Part shown: positions 1 to 10,699 of the stretch, piece by piece | How positions within the stretch are numbered: position 1 is the first letter of the stretch | Layout of the letters: every line of letters starts with the position of its first letter | DNA from: Rhopalosiphum padi | Taxonomy: Eukaryota > Arthropoda > Insecta > Hemiptera > Aphididae | DNA: 64,000 bases | Direction of reading: 5' to 3' | NCBI RefSeq assembly: GCF_020882245.1 | Contig: NC_083598.1 | Coordinates: 50,753,858 to 50,817,857, forward strand | Notes under the pieces: generated by a model | What the model saw: only the letters and a program-made list of their open reading frames with translations | What the model was told of the DNA's origin: nothing | The model's database searches: none | Made by a program: the position numbers and the translations under genes

Positions 1-166
1 AGCAATATTAAAATTAAACATCTGACTAACAAATTAATTATGGAATTCATTTAAAAATATTATTGTTTTAATACACAAAAACAATTATATTTTTTAAAAG
101 ATAAAAAATAACAACAATTCATCACAATGGCCAAAATTTGTCGATCTATTAAAAAACACTGTACTG

Positions 167-2775
167 TCACCTGTGCACATTTGACAAATTGTACCAGGAT
201 GTTGTCTCCGAATTCAGATCAATGTCATGGAGTTCTATGATAATGCCACCCAAAAACTCATTTTCTTGTAATGAGTCGTGACTCCATACAGTGGCTTGCA
301 AAATTTTATACTTAACCACTTCTAATGGCATTCTGTACTCCAACTGAAAAAAATACAAAACTCACTTTTTAGTTTTAAATAATTAATGAAATAAAATAAA
401 AGAAAACGAAACATTTATTAATTTAGTAGATTACCATTTAGCCTCCAATGGGAAATTTAGAAAAACATACTCCATATAATCATTTCAGTGGGTATTAAGC
501 TAAAATTAGTGCAAAATAAATATATATCTATTTATATCATAAAAAATTTTAATTATCAAATCAAATAGGAATTTATTTTTAATTGTACACCAATTTTTCT
601 TAAAAGGATGCTACACCTACAAATTAATGTTCAATAGAACCGATTATATGTTTGCTTTAATACTAAAGTAAATTGTCTTATTATCAAAGTTAAAAATAAG
701 AATTTTATCTGTGATTAAACGTTACACTTTTTGATATTTTAATATTTAAGCTAGATATGAGCATTTTTAGTTTATAATATTTACAATACTCATATCTTGC
801 TTAAAAATTAAAATATCAAAACAAACAAATCAATGCTTAAAGACAGGTAATGTTCTTATATTTAACTTTAATAATAGTAAAGTTCACTATAATTTTAAAG
901 TTAACGACATGAAAATCAGTTCTACTGAATGCAAATTTGCTATTCTATATATTTGTGAGACAAAAACAACATATGCAACCATGTATGTTTAGAGTCCTCT
1001 AAATTATTTCTATGATTATATTTTTATTAAAATATTAAAAACTAGCATAATATAGTCATAGAAAAATCTATATTTCAACTTTATGGTAACTAAATTTACT
1101 TTAATTTTTGCTTAAATCCAAATTTAAAGAAAATACAGAGTGATTATTGTTCTACATTACCCTTTAGAGACTGAGAATACTGAGACATCTTACCATTTCC
1201 ATAAACGATGGATAACAATTTTTTTTAACAACTTTTGTTTTACGTTTAGTTGCTTTATTATGATCAGGTAACAAATAAACTTTTACATATGTTGATGGTT
1301 CCTGATTTCCCGCAATGCGCGGCAAGTCTTTGGCATGGTGTACCATAATCTAAGTAAAAGCAATTAATTATTTTTTATTAAACATGGGTATTATAATTAT
1401 TGTTCAAATATAAGTATCAATTAACTTTAATAGTAGAGATTATTGAAGTTGAGAGTTTTGATAAAAATTATCAAATTTACAAAATAATAGTTTATCTTCA
1501 ATTAACGTGACATTTCTAATATGTGCAAATCATAGTATTTCAATAGAAACAATTTACTATTTTAAAAAATCTGTTTATATAATAAATAAAAATTTTCATC
1601 TTTGAAAGATTGATCTCTGATATCAAATTAGTCTTGTTGATCCTTTGGGTAATAAAAGAAAAAATTCTGAATGCCTTTCAAAATAATCAGTAAAAACAGC
1701 ATTTTTATGCAAAACCAGTTTTTAATAAAACTGATTCTACTTTTTATTTTAACTCAAAATTAAAAAATATAAGGATTTGAATTATTCACAAAATATCTAT
1801 AAAAGCAATTATTCAACATGAAACATTTTTGAGCAAATTGTAAAGAGTAATTTATAAAAAATTAAAACACATAGACATGATTTAAATAAGCAATTGAAAC
1901 TGAAATTTTCTCAAAATTTTTCAAAACTAAAAAAATTAAACAAGAAAAAAAGATAATATTTAACTGCGTATCTAACACTGGGTCTGATCTAGGAATTAAG
2001 ATCCCGTTACGTTTTTAAGCTATGCTCTTGATTTAGGTGTAAGATTAGTTCAAACACTCACATATAATAATATTACTTACCATGAATGCACCACGCTGAT
2101 AATGTAATGTCAATTTTAATTGGCCTAATATACGATTTTCTCTGACAAAACCTTGTTGCTTTGGTTCTGTAAATAAAATATAAATTATAATCATATAACT
2201 TACTGCCAACAATCCAATTCAATATAATAAATGCTATTCAAAATCTTTAACTTCTTACATTCTATATGATTTTGGGAAAATTGGAAAATTGAAGTATTTA
2301 CCTTTTAGTTTACTATCTTCAATACTGGCCTCTTGCTGGTCTCTTAAAAGTGGATGGAAAAAAGTGTATACTAAATCCGAATGGCTTACTTCAGAAGCCA
2401 TTTGAAATAATGTATTCAAAAAATTTTGTATTTCTACACGTCTTTTCTCTGCTACTTGCTTAATATGTGATCGTCCCATATGAATACTAGTATTCAATAA
2501 ACTGTAAAAGACCAATGATTTATAATATGTTACATCAAACATTTAATATTCAATGTAATAAAGAATAAATTCACCTTAAAAATTTTGCCAATGGAAATAA
2601 TAGTAGTAGTTTTTGTTGGAATTCCGATAATTCTTTATAAGACCTAAACAGATATGATGGATCTCTTTGATTTTCTCGAAAAACTTTTAAAATGTACACA
2701 TAGTATTTTTCAGGATCATATCGCTTTTGACATCCATACACTTCAACACAAACAATCTTTCCTTCTTGTGCCATC
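167..2775 (-). CDS. Pi3K68D: PI3K-C2 exons 25-29: PX domain and C-terminal C2 domain (residues 1456-1728)
   Basis: Exons 25-26 encode a PX domain, with YYVYILKVFRENQRDPSYLF, then RSYKELSEFQQKL and VAEKRRVEIQNFL, ending SDLVYTFFHPLLRDQQ; class II PI3Ks use it to bind PI(4,5)P2 or PI3P. Exons 27-29 encode the C-terminal C2 domain, including GQLKLTLHYQRGAFM, then VHHAKDLPRIAGNQEPSTYV and VKVYLLPDHNKATKRKTKVV. It ends SWYNLSNVHR before TGA at 169-167. Introns 27 and 28 are long (731 and 850 nt), unlike most in the gene. The stop overlaps a donor-like GTGACA, so an extra exon beyond the left edge cannot be excluded. A weak poly(A) signal (ATTAAA on the minus strand) lies at 72-67. Confidence 0.9.
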
Positions 2776-5700
2776 CTATGGCACATAAGCAAACAACAAC
2801 AGTTAATAAAATAAGCTTTGAATATTTTAAATAATAATTAATAAGATAACTTACGTGTATACTTTTGGAACAAAACTCAACAGTTCAGTACCATTTTGCT
2901 CATTATTAAATCGCATTTGTGCCAAGTTGTGTAAGAAAAAATTAAATTGGGTAAAACGAGATTTTATTGAATTTTCAATCATGCGAGCAAAAGAAGCAGC
3001 TGCCTCTGGATTGGATAATTCTGGGAGAAGAGCTTTTTGTACATAATTCACAGCATCCATTGTAACACCAGGTATTCCAGATGATGCCATCTATAAAATA
3101 TATAATAATATTTAATTTATTACTTCAATATTCATTAATTAGTCATTGTTAAAACTCAATAGAATATTATAATATATTACCAATCCAAATAAATTCAATA
3201 ACAAGTTTCCATGTTTGCGAACAATATTAAATGCCTGAACACATGTATCAACAAAATGCTGAAACTTAGTAGATGGTTTATCACCACCATTTATCACATA
3301 TACCATGTCAGAAGTCAAAACAAATGGAGTACGATCTCTGTAAAAACATACAAATTAGAAAAAAATACAATTATACATATTATACAAAATTACCTTTTAA
3401 AGTTCCCAAATGTTTGTGCGTCTCCTAAAAATTTTCCAAAATCAATGTGAAACAGATGTCCAGTAGTCTTCATCATTATGTTATCGTTGTGACGATCGCA
3501 TATTCCAAGAATATAAGTAGCAACACTGTATCCAGCACATGATGCTAAGACATATTACAATATTAATATATTTTAAATAATAACCAAATATTGTGATGAT
3601 ATTTACCTGTAAAATTTGCAACGGCTCTTTCATATTCCAGAGCAGATGGATTGTGTTTTGCCAACCATTCAGCTATAGGCCTATCTTTAAATGAACCAGT
3701 TAATCCTAATTCAATTTGTATTTTTCTTAAAGTTTCAGCATTTGTAACCATTTCAATTATACCTTCAATTATGAAATAAAAATTATAATAATAAGACAGC
3801 GAAAAAATTATTTTTTTTAACATGAGAATAATAATAATTGTAATACCTCTCTTTTCCCCAGTAGGAACACAAGCAAATGTTACCATTTTTAGGTCTAGCC
3901 CTTCTTTTAGCCATAATTTGTCCATTAACCTTATAATCTGAATGGTTAACATATCTTGTTGTAGATCATCGCCTACCTGTAAAAAAAGGAAAAAAATTGT
4001 AATTAATATTAGGTACCGCAATTTATTTATTAGATAAAATAATAAACCTATTGTATAGATGTAATTAAGTAAAGTAGAATGAGAAGAGACAAATAGTATA
4101 GGAATTAATAAATAGCAAATAGTGTTTAGTAATAGAATTTGTTTATATTTAATGATATAAAAGAATATTAAATATTATAAAAAAATATTAGATGTTATTA
4201 AGTTATTTAAGTTATTTTTATTTAATTTTATTTGCAAAACAATATTACACTGGTAATTTGTCAAAAAGTCCGATTTTAAAAAGTACAAAAAAAAAATTAT
4301 TCAATTCATAAAATGAAAATTAATAACTATCTTATATAACAATTATACTTAAGTATTATACCTACAATTTACAAAATATTATATTACCTATTGTTCCATA
4401 TAAAAATTAAAAAATATAATCAATATAAAGTATAAGTCAAATTTATAAATATATAAGAATTTTAAAATATGCAAGTTACGTTTTCTTGAACAATAACCTA
4501 TGCTATTTAAAAAATGCTTAATCGAATAATTTGTATTTTTGAGTAAATATCAGATAATAATTATGCTTTTTACACACTTTGTAATTGTTGTAATTTTTAC
4601 AAATCAAAATTTTATTCTTGGGTTCTATTAAGCCAAACCTGTAGGTATACCATCATTTGATAATATACTAAGTGTTTGAAATTGCTATATTTTGATCTCA
4701 ATTATATTCTATGTATGTATTAAATACTGTCTACATAATAAATTGATACATTATTTAGTTATAATTGTATTAATATCACAGAAGATATTCTTACCTTAAA
4801 AATAGCCGGAATGGAGACATTGGGTTCCAAGCAATTAAAATTGATTTTCAATGGTAAAGTATTAGAAGGGAAATAATAACATGACTTAATTTGTATGCCA
4901 CAAACTTGCATACTAGGACTAAGTGGTAGGCAAGTGGGAATATCCTTTAAACTCTGATCAATATTGGTTAAATCTTGGATCAACACTTTAAGTCTGTGAG
5001 ATTCTTTGCTAACTTTAACATTTTCTGCAGTATCATATAATTCCTGTAAACAAAAAGAATATATTTAAAATATTTATCATACAAATTACTTTTATTTCCT
5101 TTATACCTTCATTAAAAGCTGTTGAGACAAAAAGCACTTTCTAAGTGCTTCACCACAAGTTGCAATCAATGCCCTCAACAATAACTGCAATCTTCTATAA
5201 TACCGAGATTCGCTTACTGTTTTATCATCAGGACTATGAATGTCATAAGAATTCTGTTATCAAAATAATATTTATTATTTAAAAATTAAATTTTTTACAC
5301 ACTTAGACACAATTTTAGGTAAAATGTGCACAAAACAAATAAAATGTTCATTTAAAACAAACCTGAGGCGATTGACCTGGAAGTGGCTGAATAAGAAACC
5401 AATAAAGATTGTGAGCAATAGTAGGTGATGACAGAGCTTTCTCCAATAAAAACTCAGCCAAAGGAGAATTGTCATAGGTTTCATGTTTTATGGCCTGAAC
5501 TAATTCAGGAAGAAAATCAATCAGTTGATCATTACTTAGTAATCTTATTCGCTTGACAGCCAAACGACGTACTTCATTATCGGGGAAGCTTGAAAAAACA
5601 ATTTAATAAGTTAAAAAATTTTTTCATTTTTTTTTTATTGGATACTTACCATGGTAAGAATAACTGTAATGCATCTAAAGGTTCAATGGGTGACCATGAG

Positions 5701-8700
5701 TTGAGCATTGAATGCAGATCAGCCAAACACGCATAGTCCCAACTATGAGCAGCCAATAATACCTTAGGTAAGGCAATAGGCTTTGATAAAAGATAGTATC
5801 TTTTTTCCCACAAAACTTCCCTATCTTCTGACAATGGTCTGTATATAATCATGTTGAATGAATTATTATTATTTGAAACCTTATTAATATTAAAAAATTA
5901 CCTAGTAAAAGTATCTTGATAAATTATATGTAATAGCTGTTCTTGAGTATTTAAGTCTAAACTTGTAAAATCAAAACTTTCACTTTTAATTATATGATTA
6001 TCATGAAACTCTGGAGGAAAAAATATTTTAAAGTCAAACTCTTGAATTTCAATACCTAAAAATGAACACTCGTGTCATTAAAATCAAATTGGTAATAATA
6101 TAGTTTTTAAAAAATGGTATACATACTAAGAACAGGGTGTGAATGGCTATATGGATGTGTACCAGGTGCTGGTGCCGGACCAAGACGTTTATCGGCACAT
6201 GGTGGCCAAAGTGATAACAAATGTTTGCCTTGAGAAAATTCTCTAAAATATATTTATAAATTACATATTTGAATACTTTTTATATAATTAATTAAATCAC
6301 AAACCCTTCAACATTAAAAAATTGTATAGAACCCCATCCAAGTTCTGTTTGAGAAACAGTGGCTGATGTATCTTGGCCTTCTGTATTAAATGTTCTGCCA
6401 TACACGACTAAAACCAACCTGCTCTCTCTTGGTAACAAACATAAACTCATATTTTCAAATTCCAACCTAAAACATGATTATACTAACAATTTCTAAAAAT
6501 AAAACAGCTTTTATTATATACTAGTAAAATTTACCAAGACTCAAAAACAACACGCTTGTAAATTGAATGTTCGGCAGTAACAGCTTTGGAAAGTACTGTA
6601 TTGCCAATTGGTCTTGTACCGTGATAAATTTGAGCAGCAATTAAATATTCATCATGACTCCATGAAGAAAATAATCGATGCAAACAACTTACATATATCA
6701 CAACATTATCTGGTATTTTTGAAGACAATTTAGTACCTATAAAATACAAATGTAATAATAATAAATAATAACTGTTATAATCTCAAAGTCACCACCAGAC
6801 CATTAAGTTAGATTTATTTTATACCTGTTAATTGTGAAGAATTAAAATTTAACTGGAAATCAACTTTGAAAGCTTTACAATAGTTTTCAATTAATGTTTG
6901 CACGTTTTCTTTTATTTTTAAACACACATCAGTAATATGATCTACTTTTTCAGTCTCATTGAATTTCAACCTAACAACAGAATAATCTGAACCATCATCT
7001 GAAATCACTTCAGTTCGCGAACCATACACATCCTATTAAAAAATAGAAAAATCATGTAAAAAAAAATATCAATACATTAAAGATTTTTATTTAATATCAA
7101 ATACCTGTATGACATTTGAAATTTCATTACACGACAAAATAAAATTATTTAATGTCAAAGTAATGTCCAGTGGTTCAATATTGCCTAAGAAAGCAATTAA
7201 TGCTTTCACTGCTTGTTGAACACCGGTAGGTTGTAATGGTGTTTTGGTTCTCTTTTTAAAAAGAGATACAGCATGATCTTGAATTTTAAGGATTTCACCA
7301 TCAAGTGTATCTAAAATTCCATGTATAATTAAATTAAATGTAAATAAGTTCATAGTATTTTTTTTTTGTATGATGGTATTTACCAAGAAGGATTTTCAAA
7401 GTATCATGTGTGATCGGTTGAGATGGTTCGTTAGGACACAAATCACTCAACTCTAATTCATTATCACGTAGATCGTCTTGAGCCTATACATAATGAAATA
7501 TAATATAATTTAAAGCATATAGTTATTATAAACAATCTTGATAGTTTTACCTGTCTAGCATAAATATGAACAACATCATTCTTATGGAAAAGTGAGAGTT
7601 CGACATCTTTATCAAGTTTAATACATTCATGAACACATTCAAAATTAATGACTGGAGTGTTCATTGGCAGCATATATTCCGAAAACTGTTTTACTTTAAG
7701 AAAATAATCACTAGGATGTGCATCTTCCAAATCTAGTTCACAAATTACATGTGATATAACATGTTCAACACTACTTCCAACTAATTAAAAACAAACACAG
7801 AGTTATCCATAGTATATGTAAAATATGCATTTATAAAAACTAAAAACACAACAAGCATACCATCACAAGTAAATATAATTGGTGTTTTCCTAATTGGTTC
7901 GCAGTGAACTATAAATTTAGTACTGGTGTTCTGATGCAGGTTGTTTTCAAATTTTGAACACACTACTATACCTTCATTTGTGCTTGAATCAGTATAAATA
8001 AATTTTCCTTAAATTGAAAATATAAAATTATTTACAAATTATATCCATGCTAAATCATAAATAAGTAATAAAATGTACACACTTCTAACTTCCTTAACCA
8101 TCTTATGAAATGCTTCCATGTCAGGATCATAAAACACCGAAGGTCGTTTAACTAGACCAACATTTTCATATGTTAAACTTTTGCATGCCTAAAATAAATT
8201 TAAGGAAAAATTTAATTTAATCAATTATTTTAATAAATTTATATTAATAAGTAATTACTTTTGATTCTTTTGGAGTCAAAGAACTTCTAGGTGGTAATGG
8301 TGGAGGTGAATTGATGGGTGTTTTTATAACGGCAGCATAAATTGGGTCTGATGATTGAGAAGAGACCGATGGAGAATACATGTAATCAAACGGGTCATAT
8401 GTGGCATATAAAGACTCGTTTTTATCTACTATAAAATTTAAATTATGAAAATAAATAATGATATCACATGTTTGAAAAATTTAGATAAATATACCTTGAT
8501 CCTCTTCAGCAGAACTTATGTGTGATTGTCCATGGAGAAGTGGATCAAAATCTTCAAGAACACTAGTCCTAACATTTGAAAACTTTTCCTTAGGATTTTC
8601 TATACTATCAAAAAAGTTCAAATCAATGAGATTATTGTTGTTTTGTTTTTTAATGAGATTTGGAACAAAAATGTCTGGTTTCATTCCAACTAGTGAACTC

Positions 8701-10681
8701 TGTGTTTGTATATTATTTGTGCTGCTTGTTATTTGTTGAGTATGAGCAACATTATTTGTAGACCAGCTACTGATGGTTTGTCCTTGCCAGAAGGTTTGAG
8801 GAGGAACTGTCATTTGGTAACCAGTAGAATATCCAGTAAAATTGTTTGGAGAGAAATAACCTTGGTACAAAACATCCAAGTTTTGTTTAAGATCATGTGA
8901 CCCACTAAATTGACTTTGGTTTGAACTAACATTTGGCGTGTTTGTACTAACACTTAGATTCTGGAATGTTGAGTTACTATTACTGGTGTGAGGCTTTTTA
9001 TTCCTATAACATAAAAGAGTTAGTCATCAATAAACAGATTTCTTTTATACCCACTATGGTTTATAATTACATTATTATACACTAAATCAGAATGTATTTA
9101 TTGCATAGTAGCGGCGAGATTCATACCACTTTATCATACCTCAAGCTATTCTCAAATATCTGTCCAGTAATTCATCATTTTTTGTATTGTTTGAACACAA
9201 AAGATTATATAGAGAAGAACAAATGAAAAATCAATTAACATAAGGATATACAAAAGTATTTTATCTAGATAAATTAGTGGGAAAAATTAAGATCAAAACA
9301 GGATGTTTATGACGTTCAAAACAAACACAAGTAATCAGAAATTAATTAATTTTAATAGCATAGAATAACGAGGTATAGATATTTTGTGATTTCTCAAACC
9401 GAACTAAAATATTTTTAATATCATATTCATCATATTCAGATTAAAATATGTACATATATATATATATTTATATATGACTATAAAAAATATTCAATAACTT
9501 TTTACCCATCTAAAAAATTAAATGGTTCCATATTGTTCATGAGATCATTGATTGGTGGTGAGTCAAGGCTAAATAAATCTTTGATTGAATCATTAGTACA
9601 ACTTTTTGGAATGACTGTAGTATTACGGCGTGGTGGTGGTTTTATACGTGGTAATAATGGTTCACCTAGAGAATCAAAAATTAAAAATGAATTATACTTT
9701 AATAACTTACAAACATATAAAATGATTGAGCCATAACAAATTATAGTACCTGTATTAAACGATCCCGGTCTGGGCCGTGATCTAGATAAGTCATTGCAGT
9801 TAACTGTTTTTTCTAAATATAAAATTAATAAAAACAAAATTAAATTACAATTTATAAATTGATTCTCAATGCATTATTAAGATAGATTGCTTACAAAAAA
9901 TATTAATGAGAGCAGTGCCATATAATATTATAGTTGTTTCTTTTCTACTCTTATTTATTTTTAACTGTTTAAAAGTTTTAACAGTTAGCACTATAAAATT
10001 AATAGCTTATTAAAAATAATAATTCTAATCTGTGTAATATATACCAAATATAATGTCATTATCAATAATAATAATAATTACTCTGATAACTCGACACTTA
10101 TTATTTATTATTAAACTAGAATGGATGTATTTCATAATAACCAGTAGTTATTTTTTTACAACAAATTTTTTAACATTTTTAATTATTATGAGATATAATT
10201 TGATAAATGTTTAAAATAACCTAAAAATGCAATAATAGTATAAATATAGATATGTTTGCAATAATACAATTCTAAGTCCTACATCAAAGTATAAAAAAAA
10301 ACTTATTTTCAAATATACAAAAATTGATTGCCATGATAATTACTAATTAATATATGCACATCAAACTCACCTGTCTAATATATCAAATTTTAATAGGAAT
10401 TTCATAGGAAGGACACTTGTAATTATAATATATAGAAGCTATTCAGTCAATAGAAACTATTTTCAATTATTATTATTTGTATACAAACCTGTAATAGACA
10501 TTGAACGTGTTTGAAATGTAGATGTCGATACTACAGTTTTTTCACTACATGTCGAAGATTCAGATTTCAACTTTTGGTTTCGAAACTCTTCAAGAGCCAA
10601 GGTTTCCAAACTTAGAGCTTGGGCTTTTTCAAGATCTTCTTGAAATCTTCTGTCATAATCTGGTTTAGCTGTAGACTTCAT
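167..10681 (-). CDS. Pi3K68D: Class II phosphatidylinositol 3-kinase (PI3K-C2), complete, 29 coding exons
   Basis: Lipid kinase that phosphorylates PI and PI4P at the 3-position on endocytic and early endosomal membranes. Coding exons in order (minus strand, high to low): 10681-10489, 9812-9750, 9665-9506, 9003-8495, 8428-8259, 8188-8083, 8007-7861, 7780-7551, 7483-7384, 7310-7105, 7032-6825, 6736-6535, 6466-6305, 6242-6127, 6055-5902, 5838-5650, 5588-5363, 5253-5107, 5043-4795, 3976-3847, 3762-3607, 3544-3394, 3337-3181, 3090-2855, 2775-2575, 2501-2302, 2166-2081, 1349-1194, 343-167. Every junction is GT/AG and all phases agree. The total is 5187 nt, about 1728 residues plus a TGA stop, comparable to animal PI3K-C2 proteins (roughly 1600-1900). 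The start is the first ATG after an acceptor at 10701-10700, so a non-coding 5' exon lies upstream. Most introns are 56-135 nt. The full PI3K-C2 domain order is present, so the family call is firm. Individual junctions are hand-called. Confidence 0.93.
2855..5043 (-). CDS. Pi3K68D: PI3K-C2 exons 19-24: catalytic kinase domain (residues 1097-1456)
   Basis: The catalytic machinery looks intact. The conserved ATP-contacting lysine is the last residue of exon 19 (AIFK, about K1179), directly followed by VGDDLQQDM in exon 20. Exon 22 holds the catalytic loop CDRHNDNIMM (about 1290-1299) and the metal-binding HIDFGKFLG (about 1307-1315). The activation loop that follows reads GDAQTFGNFKRDRTPFVLTS across exons 22-23. 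The KRDR form of this loop is typical of class II rather than class I or III enzymes and supports PI/PI4P rather than PI(4,5)P2 preference. Intron 19 (3977-4794) is long (818 nt). Intron 20 (3763-3846) is 84 nt, a multiple of three, and has no in-frame stop; retention would insert 28 mostly hydrophobic residues between the lysine region and the catalytic loop. Confidence 0.95.
5107..6055 (-). CDS. Pi3K68D: PI3K-C2 exons 15-18: helical (PIK accessory) domain (residues 858-1096)
   Basis: Encodes the alpha-solenoid scaffold that packs against the kinase domain in all PI3Ks. Diagnostic segments are the tryptophan-rich LLAAHSWDYACLADLHSML, the pair PDNEVRRLAVKRIRLLSNDQ and LIDFLPELVQAIKHETYDNS, and the two following helices ending LYWFLIQPLPGQSPQ. 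Exon 18 links into the kinase domain via the helix RYYRRLQLLLRALIATCGEA. Introns are 61-109 nt. The domain is full length relative to the family. Confidence 0.9.
6127..7032 (-). CDS. Pi3K68D: PI3K-C2 exons 11-14: internal C2 domain (residues 629-858)
   Basis: Encodes the PI3K_C2-type membrane-docking domain that sits between the Ras-binding and helical domains. Seen in sequence: a basic and hydrophobic lead-in in exon 11, the strand VVIYVSCLHRLFSSWSHDEY in exon 12, and LPRESRLVLVVYGRT with the following ELGWGSIQFFN in exon 13; the last two are hallmark C2-core strands of PI3Ks. Exon 14 leads into the helical domain through LLSLWPPCADKRLGPAPAP. Introns here are 68, 62 and 88 nt long. There is no frameshift or premature stop. 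Confidence 0.9.
7105..8188 (-). CDS. Pi3K68D: PI3K-C2 exons 6-10: Ras-binding domain and linker (residues 366-628)
   Basis: Exons 7 and 8 encode a PI3K_rbd-like domain at about residues 401-526. Recognisable pieces are RKTPIIFTCDG, VEHVISHVICEL and FECVHECIKLDKDVELSLF; the last is the typical C-terminal strand and helix of the domain in class I and II enzymes. Exons 9-10 are a helical linker towards the first C2 domain and include KIQDHAVSLFKKRTKTPLQ. Introns are 67-80 nt, and all four junctions within this block keep phase. Ras-family GTPase binding is known for this domain class, but the partner in this organism is not visible from sequence. Confidence 0.88.
8259..10681 (-). CDS. Pi3K68D: PI3K-C2 exons 1-5: disordered N-terminal adaptor-binding region (residues 1-365)
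   Basis: This part starts with MKSTAKPDYDRRFQEDLEKA, followed by an acidic and Leu/Ala-rich helix at about residues 10-33 that resembles the ubiquitin-interacting motif of fly and vertebrate class II PI3Ks. Exon 3 contains a clathrin-box match LFSLD at about residues 116-120 and a proline-rich stretch PRIKPPPRR at about 91-99. Exon 4 is rich in Asn, Gln, Ser and Thr and looks disordered; it carries DPLL near its end. Exon 5 carries a DPF (AP2-type) motif and an SH3-type PPPLPPR motif. In vertebrate PI3K-C2alpha the N-terminus binds clathrin, so a recruitment role is likely here. Motif matches alone do not prove binding. Exon 3 is flanked on its upstream side by an 84 nt intron that is open in frame. 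Confidence 0.85.
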
Positions 10682-10699
10682 GTTGTGGAATTTAAAACA
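10682..10699 (-). other. Pi3K68D: 5' UTR part of first coding exon of PI3K-C2
   Basis: An acceptor AG at 10701-10700, preceded by an AT-rich tract on the minus strand, places the exon start at 10699. The 18 nt up to the ATG contain no other start codon. Transcription therefore begins further upstream, in an exon not fixed here. Confidence 0.5.

Noticed and set aside
2855..3450. Plus-strand frames opposite PI3K-C2 exons 23-24
   Set aside because: Antisense to conserved kinase-domain exons, no independent support.
8518..8900. Plus-strand frames opposite PI3K-C2 exon 4
   Set aside because: Antisense of a confidently assigned coding exon; Cys-rich content comes from reversed Asn/Gln/Thr codons.
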